64,000 bases of DNA from CBDDKS01 sp965230335 (GCA_965230335.1 CBDDKS010000006.1:434001-498000); one strand, 5' to 3'. Shown: positions 19,243 to 27,797, counted from the stretch's first letter. Translations and numbers: made by a program. The notes: a model not told the origin generated them from the letters alone.

Positions 19243-19926
19243 TTATGTGTTGTAGGTCACTCGACTGGTTAAGGTGACCCTATCGCTTAAATAAGCTTCT
19301 ATTGCATCATTGTTATGTAGTGCATCAACACCAGACGGTGTTCCCGTTAAAATAACATCACCAGGCATTAAGGTAAAATCCTGCGACATAGTATGGATTA
19401 AATGAAGTACAGGCCAAATCATTTCTTGTGTGGACGCTTTCTGACGAACATGATGATTGACTTTCAAACCTATTTCAATAGATAACAAGTCGTCTACTGA
19501 AAAAGAAGTTAACCAGGGTGATACCGGACAGGCACCATCAAAAGCTTTTGCCAACTCCCAGGGATGTCCTTTTGCTTTCAGTTGATTTTGTTTATCTCTG
19601 AGTGTTAGGTCCAATGCAAGACCAATCGCTTTGATAGCTTGTGCTACATTATTTTCTGTTGATTTTTTTAAAGGCTTTCCAATGAGCACCGCCAATTCCA
19701 ACTCATGATGACATTCTCCTTTATCTTGAGGAATCTTTATTTCATCCTGCCAATGTACCAAAGAAGTCGATGGTTTCATAAATATTAAAGGACTGTCTGG
19801 AACAGGATTGTTTAATTCCTGGGCATGTGCCCTGTAATTTCTGCCAACACAAACGACTTTACCCACCGGTAAATCTATTGGTTTTTTATCCATGTCAATA
19901 TGCTGATAACTGTGTAAACTAGTCAT
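19243..19926 (-). CDS. ycgM: Fumarylacetoacetate hydrolase family protein YcgM
   Basis: 227 residues, a single FAH domain: VVCVGRNYRAHAQEL at the N-terminus, then HHELELAVLIGKPL with metal-binding glutamates, and GDVILTGTPSGVD near the C-terminus. The family covers acylpyruvate hydrolases and related C-C bond hydrolases and oxaloacetate decarboxylases; YcgM is the E. coli member. Lies between ycgL (10-base gap) and ycgN. Confidence 0.9.
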   Translation of the reverse strand: MTSLHSYQHIDMDKKPIDLPVGKVVCVGRNYRAHAQELNNPVPDSPLIFMKPSTSLVHWQDEIKIPQDKGECHHELELAVLIGKPLKKSTENNVAQAIKAIGLALDLTLRDKQNQLKAKGHPWELAKAFDGACPVSPWLTSFSVDDLLSIEIGLKVNHHVRQKASTQEMIWPVLHLIHTMSQDFTLMPGDVILTGTPSGVDALHNNDAIEAYLSDRVTLTSRVTYNT

Positions 19927-19936
19927 TGGTCATCAC

Positions 19937-20191
19937 CTATTCTTCTGAGCAATGTGCTGTTATTTTAGGTGGCATTTGTAAAAAATAACCTTTTTCTGAA
20001 AGTTCTGATTTCACTTGTTCAATATCTTCACGAGCCAATTGAGTACGTTGACTTAAATTAAGCTGCATAACAAAAACAGGGGCACCAAATAAGGTCAGTA
20101 ACGTTTCTGGTACATGAGAAAAATCATCTTTTTTTACAATATACAGATACATTTCATTCTGTTGATGCGTTTTATAGACACTGGCTAACAT
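19937..20191 (-). CDS. ycgL: YcgL domain protein
   Basis: Start taken at ATG 20191 (MLASVYKTHQQNEMYLYI), giving 84 residues; an upstream ATG at 20227 adds 12 residues without family support. KKDDFSHVPETLLTLFGAP and EKGYFLQMPP match the YcgL family (about 90-110 residues, unknown function). First gene of ycgL-ycgM-ycgN, divergent from cmoA. Confidence 0.88.
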   Translation of the reverse strand: MLASVYKTHQQNEMYLYIVKKDDFSHVPETLLTLFGAPVFVMQLNLSQRTQLAREDIEQVKSELSEKGYFLQMPPKITAHCSEE

Positions 20192-20322
20192 GGTTATTCC
20201 TACATAGTATATTCTTAAAATCGACATTTCTTTATATTGTAACGAATTTTTTTGTCTCTGTCGGAAATTTATCGAAGAGATACCTGCTCTCCCTGAAGAT
20301 ACATGATTTCACCTTTTAATTA

Positions 20323-21105
20323 ATGTTAAAATACGCGAATCATTTTATAGACAAACCTTTTTTTACCATGACACCTTCTGAACGTGACACCCTATACAAT
20401 ACACAAAAAAGCCCTGAACCCTTCCGTTTTGACGACAAGGTTGCTGCTGTATTTCCAGACATGATCCAACGTTCTGTACCGGGTTATCAAACCATTATTC
20501 AAGGTATTGCTCAGTTATCGCAAACATTTGCCCAACCCCACTCTTCTCTATATGATTTAGGGTGTTCCTTGGGTGCAGTCAGTATGGCAATGAGTCGAGC
20601 TGTTGATAAAGATAAACATTGCCGTATTATTGCCATCGATAAATCACAAGCCATGATTGAACGATGCCAACCGCTTCTGGATGCCTATAAACAACCGACA
20701 CCCATCGAGCTGATTTGTCAGGATATTACACAACAACCTATCGAAAACGCCTCTATCGTTGTAATTAATTTCACTTTGCAGTTTATTGCTCCAGAAGATC
20801 GAGCGCTTATTTTAAAAAAAATCCATGATGGTATGTTATCGGGTGGACTGTTAATTTTATCTGAAAAAATTCAAAGTAGTCATCCACACATTGAAACACT
20901 GTTAACACAACTCCATCATCAGTTTAAACGTGACAATGGCTACAGTGAACTTGAAGTCAGCCAGAAACGCAGTGCTCTCGAAAAAGTACTGATACCGGAA
21001 ACGGCTGAACAACATCTTTCAAGATTATTGAATACAGGGTTTTCTCAATGTGAACTTTGGTTTAAACAGTTTAATTTTTGTTCTTTTTTAGCGATTAAAC
21101 CATGA
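20323..21105 (+). CDS. cmoA: Carboxy-SAM synthase CmoA
   Basis: Converts S-adenosylmethionine and prephenate to carboxy-SAM, used by CmoB for tRNA wobble uridine 34. Seen: FRFDDKVAAVFPDMIQRSVPGY, SLYDLGCSLGAVSMAM (SAM-binding loop), IIAIDKSQAMIERC and VVINFTLQFIAPEDR, all typical. 260 residues from ATG 20323; the ATG 45 bases later, at MTPSERD, could also be used. It overlaps cmoB by four bases (ATGA). Confidence 0.95.
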   Translation: MLKYANHFIDKPFFTMTPSERDTLYNTQKSPEPFRFDDKVAAVFPDMIQRSVPGYQTIIQGIAQLSQTFAQPHSSLYDLGCSLGAVSMAMSRAVDKDKHCRIIAIDKSQAMIERCQPLLDAYKQPTPIELICQDITQQPIENASIVVINFTLQFIAPEDRALILKKIHDGMLSGGLLILSEKIQSSHPHIETLLTQLHHQFKRDNGYSELEVSQKRSALEKVLIPETAEQHLSRLLNTGFSQCELWFKQFNFCSFLAIKP

Positions 21106-22097
21106 TGCACGATCTCTTTTCCCAACTATCATTTAATAACTGTTTACAACAACTCGAACAAACACGTCTACATCCATTCAGTCATGCACTTCGTCATGCA
21201 TTGGATCAACGTTTGCAGGATTATACACACGGAGAACTGGAGCAATGGCTCAAAGAATTACAACAACTCCCTCAAGTAACTCCTAGTGGTATTGAGTTAA
21301 AAGACGCTGTTACCTTTGGTTCAGAAAAAGATATCAGCTCTCAAGCCAGAGACACACTCAAACAACAGTTAATGCATTTTCATCCCTGGCGTAAAGGCCC
21401 TTTTAAACTCTTTGGTATTACCATTGATACTGAATGGCGTTCTGACTGGAAATGGGATCGCCTATTACCCCATATTGCTTCCCTAAAAGACAAACTGGTG
21501 CTTGATGTTGGCTGTGGAAATGGTTATCACTGCTGGAGAATGTTCGGAGAACAGGCAAAGCTCGTATTGGGTATTGATCCCTCTCAAAAGTTTCTCATGC
21601 AATTTTCAATCTTTAAACATTATGCTCCGCTCATGCCGGTTCACCTTTTACCTTTGGGTATTGAATACCTTCCTGATGACTTATCCGATCAAGGGTTTGA
21701 TACTGTATTTTCCATGGGTGTTTTATATCATCGACGTGATCCTATGCAGCATCTTGTGCATTTAAAACAACTCCTTCGACCTGGCGGTCAACTGGTATTG
21801 GAAACTTTAATTGTCGATGGCTGTAAAAATACGGTTTTTCTTCCTTCCGGGCGTTATGCTCAAATGCGTAACGTCTGGTTTTTGCCATCTGCCCTTGCCC
21901 TGGAACACTGGCTCATCCGTTTAGGTTTCAACAATGTTCGCGTCGTCAATATCAACCAAACCTCTACTGAAGAACAAAGAGCAACGGAATGGATGACCTT
22001 TCATTCCTTAAAGGATTACCTGAACCCTAATGATCATCATCTAACCATCGAAGGTTATCCAGCACCAACTCGGGCAATATTAGTCGCAGAAGTGTAG
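21102..22097 (+). CDS. cmoB: tRNA U34 carboxymethyltransferase CmoB
   Basis: Transfers the carboxymethyl group of carboxy-SAM to 5-hydroxyuridine 34 in tRNA, giving cmo5U. Seen: KGPFKLFGITIDTEWRSDWKW, LVLDVGCGNGYHCWRMFG, LGIDPSQKFLMQF and VFSMGVLYHRRDP, the conserved CmoB segments. 331 residues, usual length. Translationally coupled to cmoA. Confidence 0.96.
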   Translation: MMHDLFSQLSFNNCLQQLEQTRLHPFSHALRHALDQRLQDYTHGELEQWLKELQQLPQVTPSGIELKDAVTFGSEKDISSQARDTLKQQLMHFHPWRKGPFKLFGITIDTEWRSDWKWDRLLPHIASLKDKLVLDVGCGNGYHCWRMFGEQAKLVLGIDPSQKFLMQFSIFKHYAPLMPVHLLPLGIEYLPDDLSDQGFDTVFSMGVLYHRRDPMQHLVHLKQLLRPGGQLVLETLIVDGCKNTVFLPSGRYAQMRNVWFLPSALALEHWLIRLGFNNVRVVNINQTSTEEQRATEWMTFHSLKDYLNPNDHHLTIEGYPAPTRAILVAEV

Positions 22098-22380
22098 ACT
22101 CCCTTAACCTTTCATATTTAAAAACAATAAGTTAGCCTATAAATAGTGTCTTTCTATTTATTTTTTTATTTTTAAGTCCACAGTCAATGATTAACCTTTT
22201 ATCTGCTTTTTTAGCAACAAAGGTGCAACTGCTCTAATTTCTACTAAAATTAATTATATAGTCAGCCATTATAGATCCCATAAGTACATCCTGATTTTTA
22301 GGAAAAAATAAATATTACAGTATCGGGAATTATAAAAGTGATGTTAAATCATGCACTTAAAAAACCTTGATTAAAAAACT
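22098..22380. other. Intergenic region with imperfect duplication of a start segment
   Basis: 283 AT-rich bases. The 20 bases at 22351-22370 (ATGCAC...CTTGA) match 17 of 20 bases at 22381-22400, where the HD-GYP-like gene starts. The upstream copy is in the same frame but closes with TAA after seven codons. No tRNA or terminator seen. Confidence 0.45.
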
Positions 22381-23676
22381 ATGCATTTAAAAACCCAAGA
22401 AATTTCTGTCGACAATCTTGAAATAGGTATGTATATCTCTCGCCTGGATGTACCTTGGGTAAAAACACCATTTCCAATTCAAGGATTTTATATCACCAAG
22501 CAGGAAGATATTAATTTACTGGGCCAACACTGCAACCATGTATTTATTGATACTTACCTGAGTAAAGTTGATCCAGCAGTCATTCATAACAAATCAGAAA
22601 ATCAGTCTCAAAAAAATCTGGATCCAAAAACACGTCAGCTGATTAATGAAAAAGCCCGCATCAAATCACGCTGTGACACTTACAAAGTCACAAGTTCAAT
22701 AAAAAAAGAAGTCAAAACGGCAGAAAAAGTTTACGCTAATATCAGCACTACCATTTCGGAAGCGATTCAACAAATTGAAAGTGGACAACCTGTACAAATA
22801 CAAGCTGTAGAAAAAGGTGTTAGAAAAATGGTAGACAGCGTGGTTCGCAATCCGGATGCTTTTGTTTGGATGTGTCGGGTCAAGCAGGAAAACAGTCATT
22901 TGTTTGATAGCGCTATTCGGGCTTCTGTGTGGGGTTTGGTTTTTTCACGACATATGGGGTTGTCCCGCAAAGATTTAAATGATGTGGCTTCCTCTTTAAT
23001 ATTATCCTCTATCGGAAAATCAAAATTACCGCGTGAATTACACATTGGTGACTTAGACGATGATGAAGAGCTGGAATATCAAAAACATGTTCAATATACC
23101 GTAGACGAATTACAGTCCATGGGCTCTATTAATGGCCAAGTACTTTTTATTATCAGTAATTATTGTGAACGTAATAATGGGACAGGTTATCCACGTGGCT
23201 TAATTGGTAATCGTATTCCTTTTCTGGCACGTATTGCTGGCCTTGCTGACTATTACGAACAATTGATTAATCCTCGTCCTGGTATTGAACCTTTAACTCC
23301 GGTTGAAGCGATTGCCAATCTATACAGCAACCGTTCTGTCATGTTTCAACCAGAATTGATCGAAAACTTTATTCAGGCCATTGGTATTTATCCAACAGGC
23401 AGTATCGTTGAGTTATCAGATCACTCATTGGGAATTGTCATAGAACAAAAAGAACATGCCCGCCTAAGACCTAAGGTTGCTATGGTGAAAAACAGTTATG
23501 GCATTGAGTTGGATGAAGCCTACCTGGTTGATCTCTCCAAAAATCCAACCAATGAACAAGGAGAAGAACTGGAAGTACTACAAAGCTTACCTTCCAGTGC
23601 TGTCGATATTGATAACGAAGTACTCACTGATCAATTATTTGGTTTTAAATGGTTTGGTATGTCTGCCGCTTTTTAG
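22381..23676 (+). CDS. DUF3391 / degenerate HD-GYP protein
   Basis: 431 residues. The N-terminal DUF3391 domain (about 1-130) has VDNLEIGMYISRLDVPW and PFPIQGFYI. The HD-GYP region (about 165-345) keeps the outline but has lost key residues: the HD pair is replaced (LILSSIGKSKLP instead of LLHDIGK), the histidine pair before GYP is NYCERNNGTGYP, though the GYP and the KHV histidine remain. Active HD-GYP proteins hydrolyse cyclic-di-GMP; this one is probably catalytically dead and may bind or signal. It has no convincing ribosome-binding site at its ATG. It stands alone between cmoB and a convergent aminotransferase. Confidence 0.8.
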   Translation: MHLKTQEISVDNLEIGMYISRLDVPWVKTPFPIQGFYITKQEDINLLGQHCNHVFIDTYLSKVDPAVIHNKSENQSQKNLDPKTRQLINEKARIKSRCDTYKVTSSIKKEVKTAEKVYANISTTISEAIQQIESGQPVQIQAVEKGVRKMVDSVVRNPDAFVWMCRVKQENSHLFDSAIRASVWGLVFSRHMGLSRKDLNDVASSLILSSIGKSKLPRELHIGDLDDDEELEYQKHVQYTVDELQSMGSINGQVLFIISNYCERNNGTGYPRGLIGNRIPFLARIAGLADYYEQLINPRPGIEPLTPVEAIANLYSNRSVMFQPELIENFIQAIGIYPTGSIVELSDHSLGIVIEQKEHARLRPKVAMVKNSYGIELDEAYLVDLSKNPTNEQGEELEVLQSLPSSAVDIDNEVLTDQLFGFKWFGMSAAF

Positions 23677-23709
23677 GATCTGCTCATCTTTTGTATCAAC
23701 AGATCCTAA
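23673..23709. other. Hairpin between convergent genes
   Basis: TTAGGATCTG (23673-23682, containing the stop of the HD-GYP-like gene) pairs with CAGATCCTAA (23700-23709), loop 17 bases. No T-run follows, so termination is only a possibility. Confidence 0.4.
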
Positions 23710-23729
23710 TCACTCATATCAGTTAACCA

Positions 23730-24986
23730 TTAATGACTTTCCGCTTTATATTCCTCTAACACTTCTGTCATTAATTTAATATCATCGTCAAAAGTCTCAG
23801 GTAGTAAAGGACCAAAACTAAATCGAATCATATTCATGTAGGGGCTGACATAACTGGGATCTTTAGAGTGTGGTCTACCCATATCACAATCCCGACCTGT
23901 TAAAATTGCAGCACCTCGTTTGTACAAACGTTTGTTCAGGTCATCACAGTTCAAGCCTTCCGGCAATTGCATCCAGTGATAAAACCCACCGTCTCCAGTA
24001 AACACCTTAAAGCCCATGTTTTTAAAAGCCTCACCATATCTTTCACGCTGCCAATTGTAATGTGCTTCAACGGCTTTTCTTTGTTTTGCTACCCGCTCCG
24101 GTTCAAACAATTTAACCGCATACAACTGACTTGGATGAGAAACACCCCCCATACCAAAAGAACTGAAGTTCGATAGTTTTTCAATATTGTCCTTAGAGGC
24201 AATGACCCAACCAATACGAATTCCTGGGCATTGCAGACCCTTGGTGCAAGCTCCCACAATAAAGACATTAGAATTGTCTAAATCATTCACATATTGCAAA
24301 CCACTCACCGATGGCGAATGAAACATTTCATAAGCTTCATCCAACAAAATGCCATTTTGCGACGCTTCTGCCATCTGCATTAATTCTTTTAATTCATCAC
24401 CTGCCCGCGTATGGCCAGTCGGATTACCTGGATTGGATATCACCGGAAACAACATGGTTTTATGATTCAAACCACTGCGATCATAGTATTCGGCATTACT
24501 GGGATGAAAATTATTCTCTGGCGTCATAGCGACGGTTTTCCAGCTTGTATCCGTTTGAGTCATGATATCTAAATACGCAGGCCACTCAACATTGCCTATG
24601 CGAACTTCAATATCTTTCTTTAAAAAAGAGAGAATGGCATGAATACCCGGCCGACCACCTGCAAAGATCATGACATTATCTGGTGTAATATTCGAACCAT
24701 AATAAGTGTTGTAATAGTCGACAATCGTCTCTCGCAACAATGGATGTCCCCAGGCTTTCGGGTAAAACCTGTCTTCCCAAGTCACATCAACAGCCGGAGG
24801 AAGCTCTGGCCCATCGAACTTTTCTAGAGGCGTCGTCAGTGGGAACCCCTGAGACCATGGATGCGTCCCCTCAGTACCCATAAACTGCCCAAAAGTATCC
24901 TTAAAAGCATAAAGAGTTTCATAGATCCCCATGGGTGGGACATTATCAATAAGGAACGAAGGGGATTGTTTTAGTGTTTGCGTCAT
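23730..24986 (-). CDS. PLP-dependent aminotransferase, class I/II
   Basis: 418 residues with fold-type I marks: an N-terminal substrate segment, SNPGNPTGHT (Asn for PLP), GILLDEAYEMF (Asp for the pyridine nitrogen), and GACTKGLQCPGIRIGW with the PLP lysine (about residue 250), plus MIRFSFGP (carboxylate-binding Arg). Substrate cannot be named. Its start at 24986 has an AGGT ribosome-binding site. A 40-base repeat shared with the 52-codon gene at 26.6 kb lies 46 bases upstream. Confidence 0.85.
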   Translation of the reverse strand: MTQTLKQSPSFLIDNVPPMGIYETLYAFKDTFGQFMGTEGTHPWSQGFPLTTPLEKFDGPELPPAVDVTWEDRFYPKAWGHPLLRETIVDYYNTYYGSNITPDNVMIFAGGRPGIHAILSFLKKDIEVRIGNVEWPAYLDIMTQTDTSWKTVAMTPENNFHPSNAEYYDRSGLNHKTMLFPVISNPGNPTGHTRAGDELKELMQMAEASQNGILLDEAYEMFHSPSVSGLQYVNDLDNSNVFIVGACTKGLQCPGIRIGWVIASKDNIEKLSNFSSFGMGGVSHPSQLYAVKLFEPERVAKQRKAVEAHYNWQRERYGEAFKNMGFKVFTGDGGFYHWMQLPEGLNCDDLNKRLYKRGAAILTGRDCDMGRPHSKDPSYVSPYMNMIRFSFGPLLPETFDDDIKLMTEVLEEYKAESH

Positions 24987-25032
24987 AATTTACCTGGTAG
25001 TTTCTCTAATAAAACAAAAATCAGACGCTCAC

Positions 25033-25072
25033 TTTATCAACAAATATTGTCACAAACAATGGTCAATATCTG
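25033..25072. repeat. Direct repeat A, copy 1 (upstream of aminotransferase)
   Basis: TTTATCAACAA, seven variable bases, then CACAAACAATGGTCAATATC and TG. About 35 of 40 bases match copy 2 at 26653-26692 in the same orientation. This copy also carries ATATTG ... CAATAT as an inverted repeat. It sits 46 bases before the leftward aminotransferase start, where a promoter or operator would be. Confidence 0.75.
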
Positions 25073-25273
25073 GATTAACTTATGGGGGCATTCCATTCAC
25101 CCCAGCTAAATAACAAAAATATCAATTATTGTTTGTTTTCTGAATTCAGAAGAATTCATACTGCCTGTAATTGTTGAAATTCTACTTTTCTTATAAAAAA
25201 CACAACAAAATATAAAAAGACATCATCACTTTTCAAAAACCAAAAGCTTTTCTTCCTTGAAATTAACAATTTT
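25073..25273. other. Intergenic spacer, no gene seen
   Basis: AT-rich sequence between repeat A copy 1 and repeat B copy 1, part of the 311-base gap downstream of the 183-residue lipoprotein gene. No open frame, hairpin or RNA gene recognised. Confidence 0.35.
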
Positions 25274-25306
25274 TAGCTTTGATACGTTGACTGTCCATTA
25301 CTGTTC
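25274..25306. repeat. Direct repeat B, copy 1
   Basis: A TAGCTTTGATA-c-GTTGACTGT-c-CATTACT segment that covers the end of the 183-residue lipoprotein gene; nearly the same 30 bases occur at 25913-25945 next to the end of the other lipoprotein gene, same orientation. Confidence 0.7.
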
Positions 25307-25849
25307 TATTTCTGTTTTTTTTGTCAAATGAATTAGAACAAAAGGCTCACCTCCTGACACTTTGTATGGCTCTAAGATAACCTCTATACTTTTAATTTCT
25401 TTAAAGTTAATATCTTTCAGATGCTGTCCATTTATCGCCTTCATTAGTCCATGATAGAAAGGCATCCTAGGCTTCTCTTTTTTAGTCATAACTAATGATA
25501 TCCATTCATCATTAATTTTCCTTAAACGATTCTTTACTATTTTCACACAATCATCTCCTAACTTTTGTGTTTCATCTCCCTTGCTTATATAAAATTCATT
25601 TTTCTCTGCAAATATTGAAAACATTTTCAAGAAGTCTTCCGAAGAAACACTACCACTCTTCATTAAAAAAGATAAATCGCTTATATCAAAATGCAAAATA
25701 TTTTCATAACAAGGAATACCTGAAAAAGCCTTACCAAACACAATTGTTGTATTCGATTCGTTATAATTCTCTACACGTTTGTCCATCTTACATGCACTCA
25801 CAAAACAAAGTAGAAAAAAAACAACTAGATTTCTTTTTATAATACTCAT
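25298..25849 (-). CDS. Predicted lipoprotein of unknown function (183 aa)
   Basis: Starts at ATG 25849 with an AGGA ribosome-binding site. A signal peptide ends in a lipobox FVSAC (Cys20), so it is likely lipid-anchored in the envelope. The mature part is Lys/Glu/Asp-rich and soluble, with three further cysteines (IPCYEN, DDCVKI, and the lipobox one). KIVKNRLRKINDEW suggests helix. No known family recognised. It follows the other lipoprotein gene on the same strand 103 bases downstream. Small lipoproteins in arrays beside repeats can be immunity proteins, but nothing here proves it. Confidence 0.6.
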   Translation of the reverse strand: MSIIKRNLVVFFLLCFVSACKMDKRVENYNESNTTIVFGKAFSGIPCYENILHFDISDLSFLMKSGSVSSEDFLKMFSIFAEKNEFYISKGDETQKLGDDCVKIVKNRLRKINDEWISLVMTKKEKPRMPFYHGLMKAINGQHLKDINFKEIKSIEVILEPYKVSGGEPFVLIHLTKKTEIEQ

Positions 25850-25912
25850 TTCTTTCTTCCTGTTATCATTTTGATCGTAAGTTTATTCTCTTGTAAATAA
25901 TTCACTTTCATA

Positions 25913-25945
25913 TAGCTTTGATAAGTTGACTGTCTATTACTATTT
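25913..25945. repeat. Direct repeat B, copy 2
   Basis: Second copy of repeat B (TAGCTTTGATA-a-GTTGACTGT-c-TATTACT), lying just past the stop of the 170-residue lipoprotein gene. Its spacing from copy 1 is 639 bases, about the size of one lipoprotein gene plus spacer. Confidence 0.7.
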
Positions 25946-25952
25946 TTTGATT

Positions 25953-26450
25953 TCATTTCCTCTTGTTAATGAAATCCTCGAGAAGGCGCTCGAAATTTGA
26001 GTTAATTCTAGGATCCATATCAACTAAGCATCCGTCTAACACATATCCTGTCTCCAACTTTTTAAGCCCACAAAGCATTTCTTCATGAAAATCGTAAACT
26101 AATGACTCCGTTCTCTTTATACCTACACTGTTCAAATAGTCATAAAGCTCGCAACTATACACAATACTCTTCGAGCACATCGCCGATGATGCTGCAGAAT
26201 ATGACTGCTCTCCATTCAAGATTTTAATAAACCGCCGATATAAAATCCGAGCTGGATCATCGTCACTGACGCTATCACTACTTGTGTAGCAAATCCCTTT
26301 ATAATTATCGTAATCAAGGTTGCAGAGCGTCAAAAAATCTTCAACATAATCATTATTAACTAACTGCTCTTGAGTTAACATTTCCCTCTTTACTGCACAA
26401 GAGCACAGGCAAAAAATCACAAATATTACCGCCAAAAGTCTCGTAGCCAT
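25953..26450 (-). CDS. Predicted lipoprotein of unknown function (165 aa)
   Basis: Start at ATG 26450 (MATRLLAVIFVIFCLC), with GGAAG 9 bases upstream; an in-frame ATG at 26465 is less well placed. Lipobox LCSC (Cys18). The mature part has about six cysteines (FLTLCNLDY, GICYTS, AMCSKS, YSCELY, MLCGLK, DGCLVD), so disulfides are likely. No family recognised and no similarity to the 183-residue lipoprotein beyond being a lipoprotein. It begins two bases after the stop of the 52-codon gene, so they are cotranslated. Confidence 0.6.
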   Translation of the reverse strand: MATRLLAVIFVIFCLCSCAVKREMLTQEQLVNNDYVEDFLTLCNLDYDNYKGICYTSSDSVSDDDPARILYRRFIKILNGEQSYSAASSAMCSKSIVYSCELYDYLNSVGIKRTESLVYDFHEEMLCGLKKLETGYVLDGCLVDMDPRINSNFERLLEDFINKRK

Positions 26451-26452
26451 TT

Positions 26453-26611
26453 TTATTTCTTCCAATCTTTTCCATTTGTACTAGGCTCTCCGCATGACCA
26501 AGTTGTTTGCGCAGCCCCACCACAACTATGAGTCCTATCACACAGAGTAAAAAACAGAAATTTATGGGGTCTGCCAGGACCGTACCAGTGATTCTCTTTG
26601 CCATCAAACAT
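26453..26611 (-). CDS. 52-codon gene of unknown function
   Basis: ATG at 26611 preceded by AGGGGG with a 6-base gap, an excellent ribosome-binding site. The protein starts MFDGKENHWYGPGRPHKF and continues with CDRTHSCGG and WSCGEPSTNGKDWKK. Three cysteines and many Gly/His/Trp residues; no signal peptide. A longer 107-codon frame on the same strand (26356-26679) lacks a matching ribosome-binding site. The stop is two bases before the 165-residue lipoprotein start. It could be a complete small protein or the remnant of a C-terminus of a larger protein; I do not recognise it. Confidence 0.5.
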   Translation of the reverse strand: MFDGKENHWYGPGRPHKFLFFTLCDRTHSCGGAAQTTWSCGEPSTNGKDWKK

Positions 26612-26652
26612 GTAGATCCCCCTAAACTTGGAAGGAAAAAAACAAACACCAG

Positions 26653-26692
26653 TTTATCAACAATCGCTGACACAAACAATGGTCAATATCTG
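26653..26692. repeat. Direct repeat A, copy 2 (upstream of the 52-codon gene)
   Basis: Second copy of the 40-base repeat, 41 bases before the ATG at 26611, in the same position and orientation relative to its gene as copy 1 is to the aminotransferase. The two copies bracket the 1.6-kb lipoprotein patch. Confidence 0.75.
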
Positions 26693-26868
26693 ATATAAAG
26701 ATATATTGCTTTGGATTAAAATAGCTTTCACTATATATTTAGATTTAAGGATGAAAAACCATAACAATACCCAGAAAGGAACTGGTTGATACCTCATCGC
26801 CTGGTTTTTATCATATCACCAATCGCTGTGTCAGACGTACTTTCCTCTGTGGTTTTGATAAAACCTTT

Positions 26869-27762
26869 TTATGTCTTCAAACTTTCTTTCAAAGACAAAG
26901 CCAAATCATAGGCTTCTCTTCCCGGAATATGACACAGTTGGCTGGTAATCTGCGCTGCTGTTTTGGTAGACAAATGAGGCAATAATAATGTCATGGCTTG
27001 TTCCGGCGAGACTCTTGGATAAGGTTGTTCTTCGATTTCTGCTCCTTTTAAAATAATAACAAACTCACCTTTTTGTTGATCGGTGTCTGTTTGTATTTGC
27101 TCAAGAATATTGTTTAATCTTCCCGATAAAAAGGTTTCAAAACGTTTGGTCATTTCTCTGGCAATCACTAATTGACGATCTTCACCATAAATATCCAACA
27201 TATCTTGCAGTGTGCTGACAATACGATGACTGGATTCATAAAAAATCAACGTGCGTTGTTCCAAAGCCAATGCTTGTAATGTTTTTTTTCTGGCCGATGA
27301 TTTCGCAGGTAAAAAACCTTCAAAACAAAATCGATCCGTTGGCATACCGGCTACAGATAATGCGGTGATTAAAGCACAGGCACCAGGTATAGGCACGACC
27401 TGATGTCCTGCTTCTCTCAAGTGACGTACCAGTAAATAGCCCGGGTCATTGATCAGTGGTGTGCCTGCATCAGACACCAAAGCCAATGAGTCTCCCTGCT
27501 CTAGCCATTGAAGAACCTGCTCCAGTCTGGCTTTTTCATTGTGTTCATGTAATGAAACCAGCTTTGTTGAAATCCCATATTGGGATAAAAATTGCTGTGT
27601 TCTTCGGGTATCCTCAGCCAAAATACGGGATGCTTCACGCAATGTCTGCTTTGCTCTTTCTGTGATATCCGCAAGATTGCCTATGGGTGTTGACACCACG
27701 TATAAACTGCCAAAGGGGATTTTATTCAAGTTAGTCATCACTTTTTGCTCGTTTTCATGCAT
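26869..27762 (-). CDS. rsmI: 16S rRNA 2'-O-methyltransferase RsmI
   Basis: Methylates the 2'-OH of C1402 in 16S rRNA with SAM. Seen: [66 protein letters not shown] and [14 protein letters not shown], the tetrapyrrole-methylase-like RsmI signature. 297 residues as given; an in-frame ATG at 27738 is an alternative start. It is divergent from lpoA, as in E. coli (yraL/yraM). Confidence 0.95.
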   Translation of the reverse strand: MHENEQKVMTNLNKIPFGSLYVVSTPIGNLADITERAKQTLREASRILAEDTRRTQQFLSQYGISTKLVSLHEHNEKARLEQVLQWLEQGDSLALVSDAGTPLINDPGYLLVRHLREAGHQVVPIPGACALITALSVAGMPTDRFCFEGFLPAKSSARKKTLQALALEQRTLIFYESSHRIVSTLQDMLDIYGEDRQLVIAREMTKRFETFLSGRLNNILEQIQTDTDQQKGEFVIILKGAEIEEQPYPRVSPEQAMTLLLPHLSTKTAAQITSQLCHIPGREAYDLALSLKESLKT

Positions 27763-27797
27763 AATATGTGAAAGTTGTTGGTGATGGTAGAGGTATT

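Noticed and set aside
25274..25945. Integron attC sites at the ends of the lipoprotein genes
   Set aside because: The repeats lack the attC core-site consensus (RYYYAAC and GTTRRRY), and no integrase gene is visible.
26356..26679. 107-codon frame on the minus strand starting MFVSAIVDKLVFVFF
   Set aside because: It overlaps the 52-codon gene in another frame; no ribosome-binding site fits its start, and AGGGGG lies exactly before the ATG at 26611 of the shorter frame.
26851..26870. Terminator-like hairpin GGTTTTGATAAAACC followed by T residues
   Set aside because: The stem is only six pairs, and its polarity is plus while rsmI is on the minus strand; no gene on the plus strand ends nearby.
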